A stretch of 64,000 nucleotides of DNA from positions 436,886,230 to 436,950,229 of the forward strand of contig NC_081407.1 of NCBI RefSeq assembly GCF_030272615.1, read 5' to 3'. The notes beneath the pieces are model-generated. The model did no database searches. It worked only from the letters and a program-made list of their open reading frames with translations, and was not told the DNA's origin. Positions 34,213 to 46,792 of the stretch are shown here, in pieces (positions within the stretch are counted from its first letter, which is position 1; the number at the start of each line of letters is the position of its first letter). Source of the stretch: Cryptomeria japonica. Taxonomy: Eukaryota > Streptophyta > Pinopsida > Cupressales > Cupressaceae. The translations under genes and the position numbers were made by a program.

Positions 34213-35074
34213 TGTTAGTTTTTCATGATCAAATTATCCACAATATATAGAAAACTAAAGTTGCACAGTAAAGCATACAAATAGAGAATCACACAACACA
34301 AGACTACCTTGGGAAAACCTCCCTCTAGGAGGAAAAACCCAGCAACAACAGATCCTCAGATCTGATTATGTTATATTGAATTGTAAGTACAATAACAACC
34401 CAACTAGGGCACAATTGGAGCGGACTTATCTGAGACTTAAGTTCTGATCTGAACTTGATGAATTTCCAGAATGATGAAGAGCAGACCCCTAGTTCATGTT
34501 CACAATCTGCAGGAGCAGATTTAGGCAAATATCTTCTACACAAACATGTTAGCCCAGCATGAGGAGAGATTCGCTGTCTTTTAGGAAGAATTCGCTGTCT
34601 TCTAGGGTGAATTCGTTGACTTCTGAAGTGCAGATCAGAATTCGCATATAGCAGAAGATGATCGCATGAATACACAATATCTGTTTAAGCCTTGCAAGTG
34701 GCTGGCATAATATATGAGGTTCATCCTTTTATTTATCTCTAAGTTGGCCCATTTAACCTTGGGCGCTAAAACCTTTTACATATTACAATGATGGATAGGT
34801 CCACACGTTTGGAAGCATGAGTCGGCCCTATAATGATGGATAGGTCCACACGTTTTACATAGACTTAACTTCGCACATTTCAATATAGGGTCGGCCCTAT
34901 AAGGAAGCATGAGTTTCTTTTATGTTTGGCGTGAGGATATAGAGGGGCCAGCCCTATTTGTTTTACACATAAATACAATACAATAGATAGGGCCCTGCCC
35001 TATAAGGATTTGGATGATGCCTTAAGGCAATCCGAATCCTATTTAATTTTTCTAACCTAGTTACAAAATCAACA
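34213..35074 (-). mobile_element. 5' LTR of the gag-only Copia element
   Basis: 862 bp. On the minus strand it is followed directly by the primer binding site at 34212-34201. Confidence 0.93.
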
Positions 35075-37019
35075 AAGAGAAGCAAATTAGATGCAAAACT
35101 AAGACATGTAAGTTTCCTGGCTATAATGAGCAGTCAAAAGTATACCAAATACTAAGTGCCTACAAAATAAATTGTCATTAGGAGAGATGTTGTCATAGAT
35201 GAGAAAACACATTTCTTCTTGGCTAATGGTAAATCTACCAACAGTCTTGTATCGCTAACTTCTACTGAGAATTCTGGAAGAAGTCTTGATGCTGAAGTAA
35301 AACAAGGCTCGGAGCCATGACCACCAAAAGACTCAATTTCTAGGGAAGTTTTGATGACAAACTAAAGTGATTCTCAAATCCCAGAAACAAGTGAAATGAA
35401 CCAATGACAATGACCAAAATGGTACTGTATCACTCAAAATGATGTTCAGGAGAATGAATTGCCACATGCAATGGAAGGTTGATTTACATGATCAGGAAAA
35501 CTTATTGTGCAAGGTTTGAGCAAGTGAATTTTGCTCGTTATTTTGTTGTTTCATAGGTATATGAACCTTACATCTATGAAGTGGCCAGGGGAAAACCTGA
35601 ATGGGAAGTTGCCATGAAGGTGAAACTCGATACTTTGATACGAGAGAAGATTTGGGTGTTTCAGAACTGCACACATGGAAAAAAGCCCTTTGGTTGTACA
35701 TGAACTTATTAGGTGAAATGTAAATTAGATAGTTCTTTGGACAAGTACAAAGCTCAAATTATCACCAAAGGATATTTACAGAAGGAAGGGGTAAATTATA
35801 AAGAGACATTTGCCCCCACAATAAATATGGTAACCTTTTGGTTGATTCTCTCCCTTCTAGTTCGATTTGGATAGAGATTTGTCAGAGATCTACATGGTTC
35901 AACTGCAAGATTGATTCCAAGCACAGAGAATTTGGCTTGCAAATTAATTCAGTGTTTATATTGACTTAAACAGGCTCCTTGAGCCTGGTATATCATGATT
36001 GATCTACATTTCAGTTTTAGAAGACTTCAATTTAATCCCAATATCTATGTCAAAAATAGTGGTGATGGCATAGTGATCCTAATTGTTTATGTTGGTGACA
36101 CTGACATCACTAGTAGGTGGAACCAATATTATTCAAAAGGTAAAATCTGATATTTGTTCAATTTTTGAAATGATATACCTAGGTCTCCTACACTATTGCC
36201 TATGTGTAAAATTTTGGTAATTTCAACAAATGAGTATATCAAAACACTTTTGGAAAAGCTATAGTTGAAAAAATGTAAACCAACATCTATGCCCATTGAA
36301 GTCAGCATAAAAACTCTTGAAATACACAGATTTGCCACCGGTCAATAATCGGACAATGATTTGCCCCTGGTCAATAAATCAGTGTATCACCAATTGGTGG
36401 GAAGGCTGACTAATCTTACCACCACTCAACCAGACTTATGTTTTCCACTAAGCTATCTTTCCTGATTCGTGTCTAAGCCACAAGAACATTGGCAAGCTGC
36501 AAATAAATTTCTTTACTATGTCAAAAGAAGCCTCAACTTTGGCATTCTATACCAAAGATCTGATTATTTCATGCTATCTGGGTATACTGAATCCAACCAG
36601 ACCAGATTAATATATGTTTTTGCTCTTCGCTCAAGAGTAATATATTGGTAAAGCAAGCTACAACATATAATTTCCTTACCTTCCACTAAGGCAAAATATA
36701 AGCCAGCCCTTAGTGCCAGGTTCTGTGGCAATATGTTTGCAGAAGATATTGACCAATCTTCAATTTAACCTAACATTATCGACTTCATTTTGATGTGATA
36801 ATTAGAGTGTACTCAAGTTGGTGAAGAACTCAATTTACCATGCCAAAACAAAGCATATATAAGCTCATCATCGTTGCATCCAATAGGATGTCAATAGTGA
36901 AGATGTTTGTCCTTAATATTGTCCTACAAAGGAGAAGATTGCTGACATAATGACTGACTACTACTCGGAAGAATATTTTTTACCAAATTTAGTGCAAAAC
37001 ATGGAGTTGCCTCTAGTTT

Positions 37020-37300
37020 AATAAGGGGATTCATATATATTATAGGAAATATTGGAATAATAAGCAAACCAATCATTGTTTAAGTATGCTAAAATGGATG
37101 AACTTTGCACCTGAAAGCCTAATGTTTTTTGTTTGTTTGTGAATATGTTAACACATTGTCATCTTATATACAGTGCACTATTTTAATAGATTTTATGGCC
37201 TTTAAATAAAACCAATATGGCTTCCGAGCTCTGTAAATGAATGATACAGGACAACATTTCCATTAGAAGGCTTAATCTATGCATATATAATCAAGAAGAG
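37020..37300 (+). mobile_element. 3' LTR remnant of the old Copia element
   Basis: Follows the RNase H/integrase-end remnants and is homologous to 10930-11160. A clear TG start and the right end were not found, so the limits are approximate. Confidence 0.5.
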
Positions 37301-38304
37301 CCTTTTGCATGGTTGGCTAATACAAGTTACTGTAAAGGTGATAAAGAGTCTTATGTACTTCCAAATTTCCCCAATGATAGGAATGCCTTTTTGAGAAAAA
37401 CACCATAATTGATGTTGAAATCCATAACAGGTTGAGATTAATCAACATTTCATTTAAAAGGTTGTAGTCTCACAAGGGCAAATGATTGGCAAATATTGAC
37501 TGCTGTATAGCTGCAAGTATGGATCCAAAAATGTCAATATGAAAAATAAAATTCTCAATTCAATCAGTTACTGGTACAACAGTCAGCATTTAATATACTA
37601 GTAATTGCATGTGCTTAAAGATGAGTGATGAGATCTACCTTTTTGGTGTACCCCCTCCTTGATCTTAGGAAAATGATCCATCAAAGACATCCATAAGTTT
37701 ATTCAAGTGCTTTTTGGCATCCTTCCTCCACTAGATCTTATTTAATTATGAATTACCCGGAGAAATCTAGTCATTCAGTTTCCACTTTCCAGTAAAGTTA
37801 TTTTTCTGATTTTTGCTAGAAGAGAATATAGCACATTTAAATGAGTCCTAAATGAAAGTGGGTATGTTTATATAGCATAGATACTAATTCTAAAGAGAGA
37901 AACTAACTGCTATGATGCTAAAACTGCATTCAATTGCATTCTAGCTAGATTTCAAAATGTCTAAGAAGTGGATGACTAAATACAATGAGTAGCATGCCTA
38001 TCTAGAAGCAAAGGAACATGGGCACTAACAAGCTAGCTATTCCTTGGTCCCCTAGGGCCTTTGTAGCACTAGCTTTACGATGTTTGGTAAAAAGGCAAGG
38101 GGATCAACATAAAGAATTTATTAGATAAATCTCATGTCTCTATAGATGATTCAGCTACTTAAACTTTAGCTTGCACAACTTATCCTAGTCCATACACAAA
38201 AAAATACAAAAGAAATTTTATGAAGCTCATGTAATCTTATTTTCCTTGCATGCTTTATAGTAATTTCATGGAGATTTTAATGATTGTTTTGTAGTTTGTT
38301 TTAA
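37301..38304. other. No recognisable feature
   Basis: About 1 kb without a conserved frame or LTR border. It may be intron or long-decayed repeat. Confidence 0.35.
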
Positions 38305-39084
38305 GTCTGGAGGGGAAGGATATCATCATTCTGTAACAGTCACATTTATGTTTGTTTGTGGTTGACGGCAGTACTGCAATATTTTGGTCAAGTTGTTGTC
38401 ATCTTTTTTCTCATGCACATTTTCTCTAGCAACTTGATGGTGTCTTTATTTGGAGTTAGGAGTGGGAAGTCTCAAAAGTCTAAGGTGGCATTACAGAAAT
38501 TTTCCATGAAGGATAAGGAGGGACGAAGGAAGAAGTAGCAAGTTTCAGGAGAGGATATTGTTGTGGATTTTATGTCAGTCTTGGAGCATGAAATCAAAAA
38601 CCATGATCTTGGGCATTGGGTGGTACATATTTGGGAGCTAACTAAAGATCTTTACAGTGCTCCCTAAGTCGGTATTTAGTCTGCCATAGCTAAATTTCTT
38701 CCAGACTTGGTCCGTACATGTGGTCAAAGAAATATCTTTGATGCAGCACAAACCCTCAATTGTGCTTCTATGTTATTGAGCATCAATGGCTCCTTCCTCC
38801 TCCATGATGATGTTGATGATGTTGTGTAGTTTGCACGAGACAAAGTGAAGGAAGAATGTTTACAAAAGGCTACAGAAGAAATTGCTAAGGGGATCAAGTT
38901 TTCATTTCTAGAGAAGGCATTTCCTGCTATTGGTAAATTGACTGTATATCAGAAAGCTAAGTTGAATGGAACATAGTCATATAGAACACATCATATCAGA
39001 GGACATTCTCATGCTTGTCACCTGACTTCTGCAGCTGTTATTTACCCGTTGTCTATTGTAAGTACAAATAATGACCCCTTATGA
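38305..39084 (+). pseudogene. Unidentified coding relic, one frame with five nonsense codons
   Basis: One phase can be read through about 260 codons and is interrupted by stops at 38536, 38665, 38677, 38827 and 38974. The composition is protein-like: SLFGVRSGKSQKSKVALQKF, then DLGHWVVHIWELTKDLYSAP, IAKFLPDLVRTCGQRNIFDA and FSFLEKAFPAIGKLTVYQKA. All five stops are TAG or TAA and so could each come from CAG or CAA by one C-to-T change. The frame reaches TCTATT|GTAAGT at 39053-39064, a good 5' splice site, so it may be an exon. I do not recognise the family, and no frameshift is needed. Confidence 0.55.
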
Positions 39085-39426
39085 AATCCAATGCTACCCA
39101 AATTTCAGCGTTGGATTGTATGTTGAGGGGATATACAGTATTACAGAGAATGTGTATGAATAAAAGAATTATTCATATGTGGACCATATGCATATAAAAT
39201 AATATTTTCAGGTATTTTATATTCCAGCTAGTGGTAACGGAAACAATGTGCCTTGCATGCAAAATCTTTACTGCAGTTTCCTTAGCCTTCAAGGTAAGAG
39301 TCTCCAAGAGGCCAAATTATTCATCTTGTGTTGTTGGCAAACTGGGAAAAGCATGGAATCAGTAGTGTGCTACTTGTTACAATTTTAACATAGAAGTAAT
39401 GTGAGATGAGCGAAATTCCAACAATG
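39085..39426. other. Sequence left of the Copia insertion, no feature
   Basis: AT-rich flank. 39427-39431 is the left ATATG target copy; the matching right flank begins at 49063. Confidence 0.4.
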
Positions 39427-39431
39427 ATATG

Positions 39432-40312
39432 TGTTGAAATTTGATAGCTAGAATCGGATTATGTGGGTTAAATTTTTAATGTTGCCTAAGTGGCAATTAA
39501 AAATTTAAATATATATTGTAATAATCATAATATTATCATGAGCAAATTACTTGTAAAGTATTGGGCTGGGCCCAATTGGAAAACAATGTAACTTGTAATC
39601 AAATTATTATCCCAAGTTTGGGCGCCAATATAGAAAAAGGAAATATGAATTTGAGTCGGCCAATCAGGCCAGCCGACTTGAGCAAAGGATTGATTGAGTC
39701 TTGTATATAACAAGACTCAATCTTGTCAACCAAAATACAATTCATCATCAGCGAATATTCGCTCTGCTATCCGTGGTCTTCAACTAGCGAATTTGTCATC
39801 CTAATTAATGCGAATCTGTTCTTGTGGCTGGGCGAATTAGTGTGGAATCTGAGCTGTGAATCTACCTTATATCTGAGCGAACTATTGATCATTCTGAGCT
39901 ATTCCAAACCCGAAACTGATCACCATTGTGGAGCAAACGTGTGCAAATTATGGGCGGCTATGCTGGGCGATATTGAGTTGTCTAACTCACTAATTTAGAG
40001 CAGCGATTATCCTCTTCTGTGGTGCCGAAACTCTTACTGTGGGATCAGCAAATTAGGGCCTGCACATCAGTGATTTAGATTGGGCAAAGCTCTGCCCCAG
40101 ATTGGTGACTTATCAGATAAGTGATCTGATCTTCTTTGTACTTGTAATTTGCTCATGATTAAAGGATTTTGATTTGGATCTTTGATGTTGGGTTTTTTCT
40201 CCAAGAGAGAGGTTCTCCCAAGGTATTTTGGTGTTTTGTGTCTCTTGTGTGTTTACATTTGAGTTAAATTCTGAGTTTAACTAATTCTGATCACTAAAAA
40301 TTAAAATTAACA
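39432..40312 (+). mobile_element. 5' LTR of the Copia element
   Basis: 881 bp. The TG/CA ends and the adjacent primer binding site define it. Confidence 0.95.
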
Positions 40313-40324
40313 TGGTATCAGAGC
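40313..40324 (+). promoter_or_regulatory. Primer binding site (initiator tRNA-Met)
   Basis: TGGTATCAGAGC directly abuts the 5' LTR and is complementary to the 3' end of plant initiator tRNA-Met, the usual Copia primer. Confidence 0.9.
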
Positions 40325-43300
40325 CTGGTTCGTAAAATAGTTGTTATCAGATTTGTCAATTTTATTGTCTTTCAGCATAACCTACTGTTCAAAAGTTTAG
40401 ACAACATGGCTTCTTCTCTTAGAGCTGAAGATAGGTTGGAAGGTTCTGCAAATTACACCTCATGGAAGGTCAAAATGATGATGGCCTTGAATGATCTTGC
40501 TGAATATGTTAGCAAGGATGCTGAAGAACCTATTGATGAAAAGAAAAAGGAAGAATGGAAGAAGAAAAACTTTCAGGCTAGAAGGTTGATCATTGATTCC
40601 GTCAAAGGTCATATTGTGTCATCTATCTCCAAGATGAAGTCCGCTAGAGAGATGTTCAGCACATTGGAGAAGATGTACGAAGTCAACAACACTAGCCGCA
40701 TTCTTGCCTTGAGGAATTAGCTCACTCATATCCAATTGGAGAAAGGGGAATCCATCACCTCCTACTTCATGAGGATGGCTAATCTAAAGGATCAACTTTC
40801 AGCAGTTGGGAAAAAAGTTGAAGACAACAATCTTACCTTGACTGCCCTCAATGGTCTTCCTGTAGCTTGGGAACCATTCATTCAAGGAATCAGTGCTAGG
40901 ATCGAGCTTCCCAAGTTTGAACGATTGAGCGGAAATTGCATCCAAGAAGAATCTCGACTGGATGCCAAGAGAGAAATTAGAAGCTCTCATGGAGGAGATC
41001 ATCACATGCTTGCGACCCAATCAATCAAGAAGAAAGGTGGAAATTGGAAGAAGGGTAACTTCAAGAGGAATAGAGATTTCAGACCTTCAGCAAGTCATGG
41101 TTCAAGAAAGAAGCCAAGAGATCTTTCACGCATTCGCTGCTTCAGATGTGACAAGTTTGGTCACTATGCGAAGGAATGTCAAAATCAGCTTAAGCAAGGA
41201 GAAGCAAACTTGAATGAAGTTGCAGAACCAAAGGATAATGAAGACTTCCTCTTCATTTCTGCCTTATCAAGCAATGTGTCGACTGACAGCAACACTTGGT
41301 TAATAGAAAGTGGCAAATCTAGGCACATCACAGGATATCGAGAACACCTCTCAAATTTGATAGAGAAAGAGTCCAACCTTCATGTGGTAATTGGTGATGA
41401 TGCTCGGTATTCGGTAAGAGGTTTCGGTAATACTTCCTTAAATTTAGATTATGGCTTCTATATACATCTCAGTGATATCTTATTTGCACTTGGAATTAAA
41501 AGGAATCTTATCTCCATTTCTGCATTAGAAGATAAGGGTTATCAAGTAGCATTTTCTGAGGGTAGAGTACTTGCATGGCATAAGAAAGCTAGTTTTAAAT
41601 CTGCTCGTATCATTGGTAATAGATATGATAGTTTATATAAGCTTTCAGCTCATCCAGTTCAAGCCCTCATTCATGAGGCTCCTGAGTCTAGTGAACTTTG
41701 GCACAGAAGGCTTGGTCATCTACACTTCCAAGCACTTCCCTAACTTGAGAAGATGGTCAAAGGTATGCCTAAACTTAGTCACCTTGATGATGATACTTGC
41801 AAAGGTTGTGCTTTAGGTAAGAATACTAAAAGTCCATTTCATAAAAATTAAAGTAGAGCTAAAGAAAAGTTAGCACTTGTTCATTCTGATTTATGTGGAC
41901 CTATGTCTATTGCTTCATCTAGTGAATTCTTATATTATGTAATCTTCATAGATGATTTCTCTAGAAAGACTTGGATTTACTTTCTGAAAACTAAAGAATC
42001 TGATGAAGTATTGAGTAGGTTCAAAGAATTTAAGGCTTTAATTGAAAATCTATCTGGAAAAAGAATTAAAGTGTTAAGATCTGATAATGGAGGTGAATAC
42101 ACCTCAAGTAGTTTTCATGACTTTTGTGTAGAGACGGGAATTAAAAGGGAGTTATGTGTTCCCTACAATCCTCAGCAAAATGGGGTGGCTGAAAGGAAGA
42201 ATAGATCCATTGTTGAAGCTGCTAAGGCAATGATTCATGATCAGGATCTGCAGACTTTCTTATGGGCCGAGGCATCTAAGACTGCAATGTATATTCAGAA
42301 TAGATGCCCTCATCGAGTGTTGAAGAATATGACTCCTGAAGAAGCCTTCACTGGAGTCAAACCTGACATCAGTCACCTAAGGATTTTTGGAAGTCTTGTC
42401 TATGTTCATGTGCCAAAGGAAAAGAGAACTAAACTAGAGCCATCCGGGAAGAAAGGTATTCTTGTTGGATACAGTGAGACTTCCAAAGCATTCCGTGTCT
42501 ACATTCCAGGACAAAGGTATATTGAGGTAAGTAGAGATGTTACTTTTGAGGAAAATATTGCTTTTAAAAAATCTAAAGGTTCCCTTAATGATAATGATAA
42601 AGAAGTTAATGGTAATCAAGATATGGATGTTGATACTAACCCTGAGATTCAAAGGGAGTCTATTAAGCTTCCTGAACCTATTGAGCATGGTGATCCTTCT
42701 GAGCCTCTGGATCCAACTGATGGACCCAGAGATATTGCAATTAGCAAGAAGAGACCACTTTGGGTTAGGAACACAATTCAAGAAGCTGAAACGTTTACAG
42801 CTCCCCAAGGAACATTTAGAGAAAGCAGGAGACCTCAGAAGTTCTCAAACTATGTTTCAATGATGTGCAACATTATTGAGACTGAAACATCATGTGTAGA
42901 AGAAGCAATGAATCAGCAAGCATGGAAGCTAGCCATGGACGAAGAATATCAATCCATCATCAAGAATGATGTCTAGGATATTGTGCCTAGACCTAAAGGT
43001 AAGCATGTTGTTTCCTCTAAATGGTTGTTTAAAATTAAACATACAGCTGATGGAAGTATTAAGAAATATAAAGCTAGATTTGTAGCTCGTGGTTTTTCTC
43101 AAAAGGAAGGCATAGATTATGAGGAAACATTTGCACCTGTTGCTAGATACACTTCTATTAGAACTATTATAGCTAGTGATGCAGCTAAGGGCTGGAAGTT
43201 ACATCAGATGGATGTAAAGACTGCTTTCCTTAATGGTGTCATTGAGGAAGAAGTCTATATTGAGCAACCAGAACGATATGAGATTCATAATAGAGAATCG

Positions 43301-44678
43301 CATGTGTGCAGATTGAAGAAAGCTCTTTACGGCCTCAAGCAGACTCCTCAAGCTTGGTATGAAAGAATTGATATGTATTTGGTTAGTTTAGGATTTTGTA
43401 AGAATAATGATGATTCGAACCTTTACTTTAAAGTATTTGATGGTAAAATGTTAATTCTAGTTTTGTATGTGGATGATTTATTTCTAATTGACGAAGATAG
43501 TCTCATCATTAGATGTAAGAAAGAATTAGCTACAGAATTTGAAATGAAGGATCTAGGCCTAATGCATTACTTTCTAGGTTTAGAAGTATGGCAAAGATCT
43601 AATGAAATTATCCTTAGTCAAGGAAAATATATTATTGATATAATGAAAAGAATTGGAATGATGGATTGCAAACCTGTGGCTACTCCTATGGAAACTAACT
43701 TGAAGAAATTGAGTTTATCTGCAGCTAACTTTGATTTTGCAGATCCATCGAAGTACAGGCAGTTGATTGGATCCTTGATGTATCTAGTTAACACTAGACC
43801 GGATATTTGTTATGCAATGAGTGCCCTCAACTAGTTCATGAACAAACCGAGGCATGTTCATCTTGTTGCAGCCAAGCATATCCTAAGATATTTGCGAGGC
43901 ACACTTGGCTACGGACTGAAGTATCCAATCAACATTGTCATCACCCTGGAAGGCTACTCTGATTCTGATTGGGCAGGAAGTGTAACTGATAGGAAGAGCA
44001 CTTCAGGGATTTGCTTCAGTTTGGGTTCTGTCGTAATCTCCTGGGCTAGCAGGAAGCAGTCCTCAATTGCCTTGAGTACTGCAAAAGCTAAGTACATTGC
44101 ATCAAGTGTGGCGTCAAGATAAGTAGTATGGCTTCGCAAGCTTCTTGTTGGATTGTTTGGACAACCTTGGGAAATGTTGTGACCATTTCACACATCGCCC
44201 CATTGCAAGAGGGGACCCCTGCTTTTTGCTTTTTAGGGTTTGTTTTCTAGGTCTTTTAGGGTTTTGTCTGTTAGCCTTTGCATTTTGAGTGTCGCCAAGG
44301 GGATCACCTGGATAGCAGGTTCCGCTTGGGTTAGGTCAAGTTGGTGAGTGGCTAAGTCTTAAAGTCCTGATCCTGAAATTTGGCTAAGACTGAAAGTCCT
44401 GATCCTGAAATTTGGCTAAGTCTGAAAGTCCTGATCCTAAAATTTGGCTAAGTCTGGAATGTCCTGATCCTGAAAATTGACTAAGTCTGGAAAACTAAAA
44501 AACCTCCAAAAACTAGATTTTGCAATATGGCTTCTGGAGGTCTGAAACCACTCTCAAACATCCTGAAAGTATATATGGAATATAACTTAAAGTATAAGTG
44601 ACATTTCCTTCTATCACTTATACTTAAATGTTATATTCCATAAAATTATCCTGACAGAGAGTTCAAAAGGTCAAATTT

Positions 44679-45395
44679 CGCTCCTGACCCTTGCTAAGGG
44701 TCCAAAGCGAATTTCGCTCCTGACCCTCTCAGGAGGTCCAAAGCAAATCTCGCTCCTAACCCTCAGAGAGGGCCCAGGGCGAAAAATCTTATCGAGGTCA
44801 TTGCTAGTCCTATTTGGTCGATTCGAGATGTCAAAGGCATGGTGGAGGATGAAATGAGCATGATAAAGTATCCAGACTTGGTTGAAGATGATGAGATGAA
44901 GGAATTTTGCCCAAGAAAGGTAAAATCGCTCCTGACCCTCAGAGAGGGTCCAAAGCGAAATTCTTTATAAACATATTTTTTTGACTTTTTTGGGACATGA
45001 GAACTTATTCATAGCATGAAACAAGATGACATCTTCCTTAGCAAAGAAATTTTGAGATGAAAAGTGAAGCATTCCGGTCCAAGGCGAAAAATTTGGAAGG
45101 ATGATTTTCTTGCTTATTTTGGAGGCTTGAACGTGATCTAGCTTGGTGAGAAAGTGTTTTGATGAGCAAGTGAAGATTTTTAGTCAAAATTTAAAAATTG
45201 CTCCTGACCCTTGCTGAGGGTCCAGGGCGAAATTGACATTTCCACCTATTTTTCCTCACGCAAAATGTCAAATTTGAAGTGCAACACATTAACTGGATAT
45301 CAATTTACCCTCCAGGAGATTTTCAAGTCAAGATGTGAAGTATTCAAGGCTAAAATTAGAAAATCGCTCCTGACCCTCAGAGAGGGTCTAGGGCG
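44679..45395 (+). repeat. Array of six hairpin repeats in the giant LTR
   Basis: Copies start at about 44679, 44717, 44751, 44927, 45200 and 45365. The typical unit is CGCTCCTGACCCT, CAGAG, AGGGTCCAGGGCG. It is equivalent to 13678-14775 on the minus strand, but with the central stem pair T-A replaced by A-T. Confidence 0.85.
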
Positions 45396-45720
45396 AAATC
45401 ATCATGGAGTTTAATCAAGCCTTGTTTTGAAAATTAATATTCTCCAAATTGCATTTGATCGCCAGAATTGCTAATTTTGAGGCATTTGGAAAATTAAAAT
45501 TAAATTAGCATTAAATTAAAGCATTTTGGCATTTAGTAAATTGATTTTAAGCCTTAGAAAATCGAAATTTATTTTGGAGGCATTTAAAATTAATTTTTAA
45601 TAAAGCGCTCAAGGCCTTATTTTGTTTTTATTAGCCAAGTCGGTCCCTTTTTTGAGATTTTACTTATTTTTTACCTCCTTTTTGCCAAGTCGGCCTAGAG
45701 GAAGCAAAGGGGTGAGCGCT

Positions 45721-45729
45721 CTATATATT
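45721..45729 (+). promoter_or_regulatory. First TATA box of the giant LTR
   Basis: CTATATATT within GAGCGCTCTATATATTGGAG, the same context as 13367-13348 on the minus strand, and 1.06 kb before the second TATA box. Confidence 0.6.
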
Positions 45730-46195
45730 GGAGGAGTTTGTTTCACATTTCAAATCATTCAATAATTTCCTTAAGTGCGAAATTGGAGAACTAATTGGAG
45801 GAGCGAAATCTGGCTTGCTTGGAGCAAATTTCTTTCAAGTATTGAAAGCTAGAAGGAAGTGGAGTTTATTCTTTTCCAAGCTAGAGGAGGCGCAATTCGT
45901 TCAAGAGAAGGCTTTGATCTACACTTTGCCTAGCGAAATTCATCTATTTTTACATCATTTCTTAGAGTTTAATACTCAAGAGGAGGTATGGCAAAATCAT
46001 CTTGACACCCTTGTTTAAGGTTTGATTTTTGGACATTTGTTTTGGAAAAATCTAAGTATTACATGGTTAATTAGGAAATGATAACTCAAGATTTATCATG
46101 AAGTTTCCTAATTAAAATCTTAAATCTTCCTTTTAAGTTTAATTTCTAGACTTCAAGATATATTACTAATTTTGAAATGTTGTGTAGGTATCAAG

Positions 46196-46401
46196 ATGTC
46201 GACTCCAAAGTCTGGAGGATCTACAAGTCGGCAGGTTCTCATCAAAGAAGATCAAGCAAGGATAAGGGCGACCTCCCCCAGTCTGGCATCAACAAGGATG
46301 GCCTTCTTCGGTCAAGCATCATCATGACTAACCTCTTCCAATCCAGCATTCCAAGGCGAGGTACATCAATCATCCTGCACATCAAAGACAAAAGAAGTTA
46401 G
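46196..46401 (+). pseudogene. LTR-encoded short reading frame (broken)
   Basis: ATG at 46196 follows a TGTTGTGTAG|G acceptor. It opens MSTPKSGGSTSRQVLIKEDQ and then ARIRATSPSLASTRMAFFGQ to a TGA at 46325-46327. The homologous residues in the other giant LTR continue, and here the downstream IILHIKDKRS is found in a neighbouring frame. So it was once about 85-90 codons and is now split. No known domain; polar, Ser/Arg-rich. Confidence 0.55.
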
Positions 46402-46702
46402 AGCAAGGGTTCGTTGAAGAAGCAGATAGTTTCAGAAGAGTTAATTAAAGCTAGCTTCTCAGCAACATCAAATTGGCATCAACCAAGTGTCAGACGAGAT
46501 GGCATCCCAGTCATCACTTCTCCAGTCGGTGTGGTCCACCTCAGCATGTCCAGATTCAATGTACCTAACTCATGGGAGATGGCACAAACTTCGATGTACC
46601 TACCCCAGCTATCCATTGGTCGAATTTTCCGGACAAGACGTGTGTCCTAAAAATGTAATTTTATCATTGGTCAAGCATTAAATGCTATGTAATGGTTGTA
46701 AC

Positions 46703-46720
46703 AAACCCTCATTAGGGTTT
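46703..46720. promoter_or_regulatory. Palindromic telo-box (one mismatch)
   Basis: AAACCCTCATTAGGGTTT, 64 bp upstream of the second TATA box; equivalent to 12199-12216 and 63411-63428. Confidence 0.6.
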
Positions 46721-46783
46721 TCATTATTGAATCTTGGCCATTGATCTCAAATTGATCTTAGCCATTGAATTGTATTAAGGGCA

Positions 46784-46792
46784 CTATATAAG
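46784..46792 (+). promoter_or_regulatory. Second TATA box of the giant LTR
   Basis: CTATATAAG in GGGCACTATATAAGCCC, shared with the minus-strand copy at 12127-12135. Confidence 0.65.

Larger units (their letters stand above)
31449..35074 (-). mobile_element. Gag-only Copia element, 3.6 kb, target duplication AAGAG
   Basis: LTRs at 31449-32309 and 34213-35074 (861 and 862 bp) start TGTTAGTTTTTCATGATC and end AAAATCAACA. AAGAG flanks both sides (31444-31448 and 35075-35079). On the minus strand a tRNA-Met primer binding site (TGGTATCAGAGC, 34212-34201) and a polypurine tract (AAGAGGGAGT, near 32310-32320) are intact. The 1.9-kb interior holds gag and a hairpin-repeat array but no protease, integrase, RT or RNase H. 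It relates to the full Copia element at 39432 through gag and the repeat array. It is non-autonomous, probably by deletion of pol. Confidence 0.95.
28241..37030 (+). mobile_element. Old, heavily mutated Copia element with two nested insertions
   Basis: Fragments of a Copia polyprotein appear in order on the plus strand. Gag lies at 28260-28700. A zinc knuckle (CYYCQKLGHFKR, last Cys lost) is at 28764. A protease-like HFDSSASRHYKC is near 28945. Pre-integrase and integrase pieces follow at 29320-29735 and 31200-31440. An integrase-end GY/RDVVIDE block is near 35090-35220. RT (KAQIITKGYLQKEGVNYKET) is near 35750 and RNase H near 36470-36700. The RT YVDD box (36088-36099) reads YVGD, losing a catalytic Asp. 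Numerous stops and frameshifts show great age. Nested in it are a solo LTR (29741-30909) and a gag-only Copia element (31449-35074). Confidence 0.82.
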
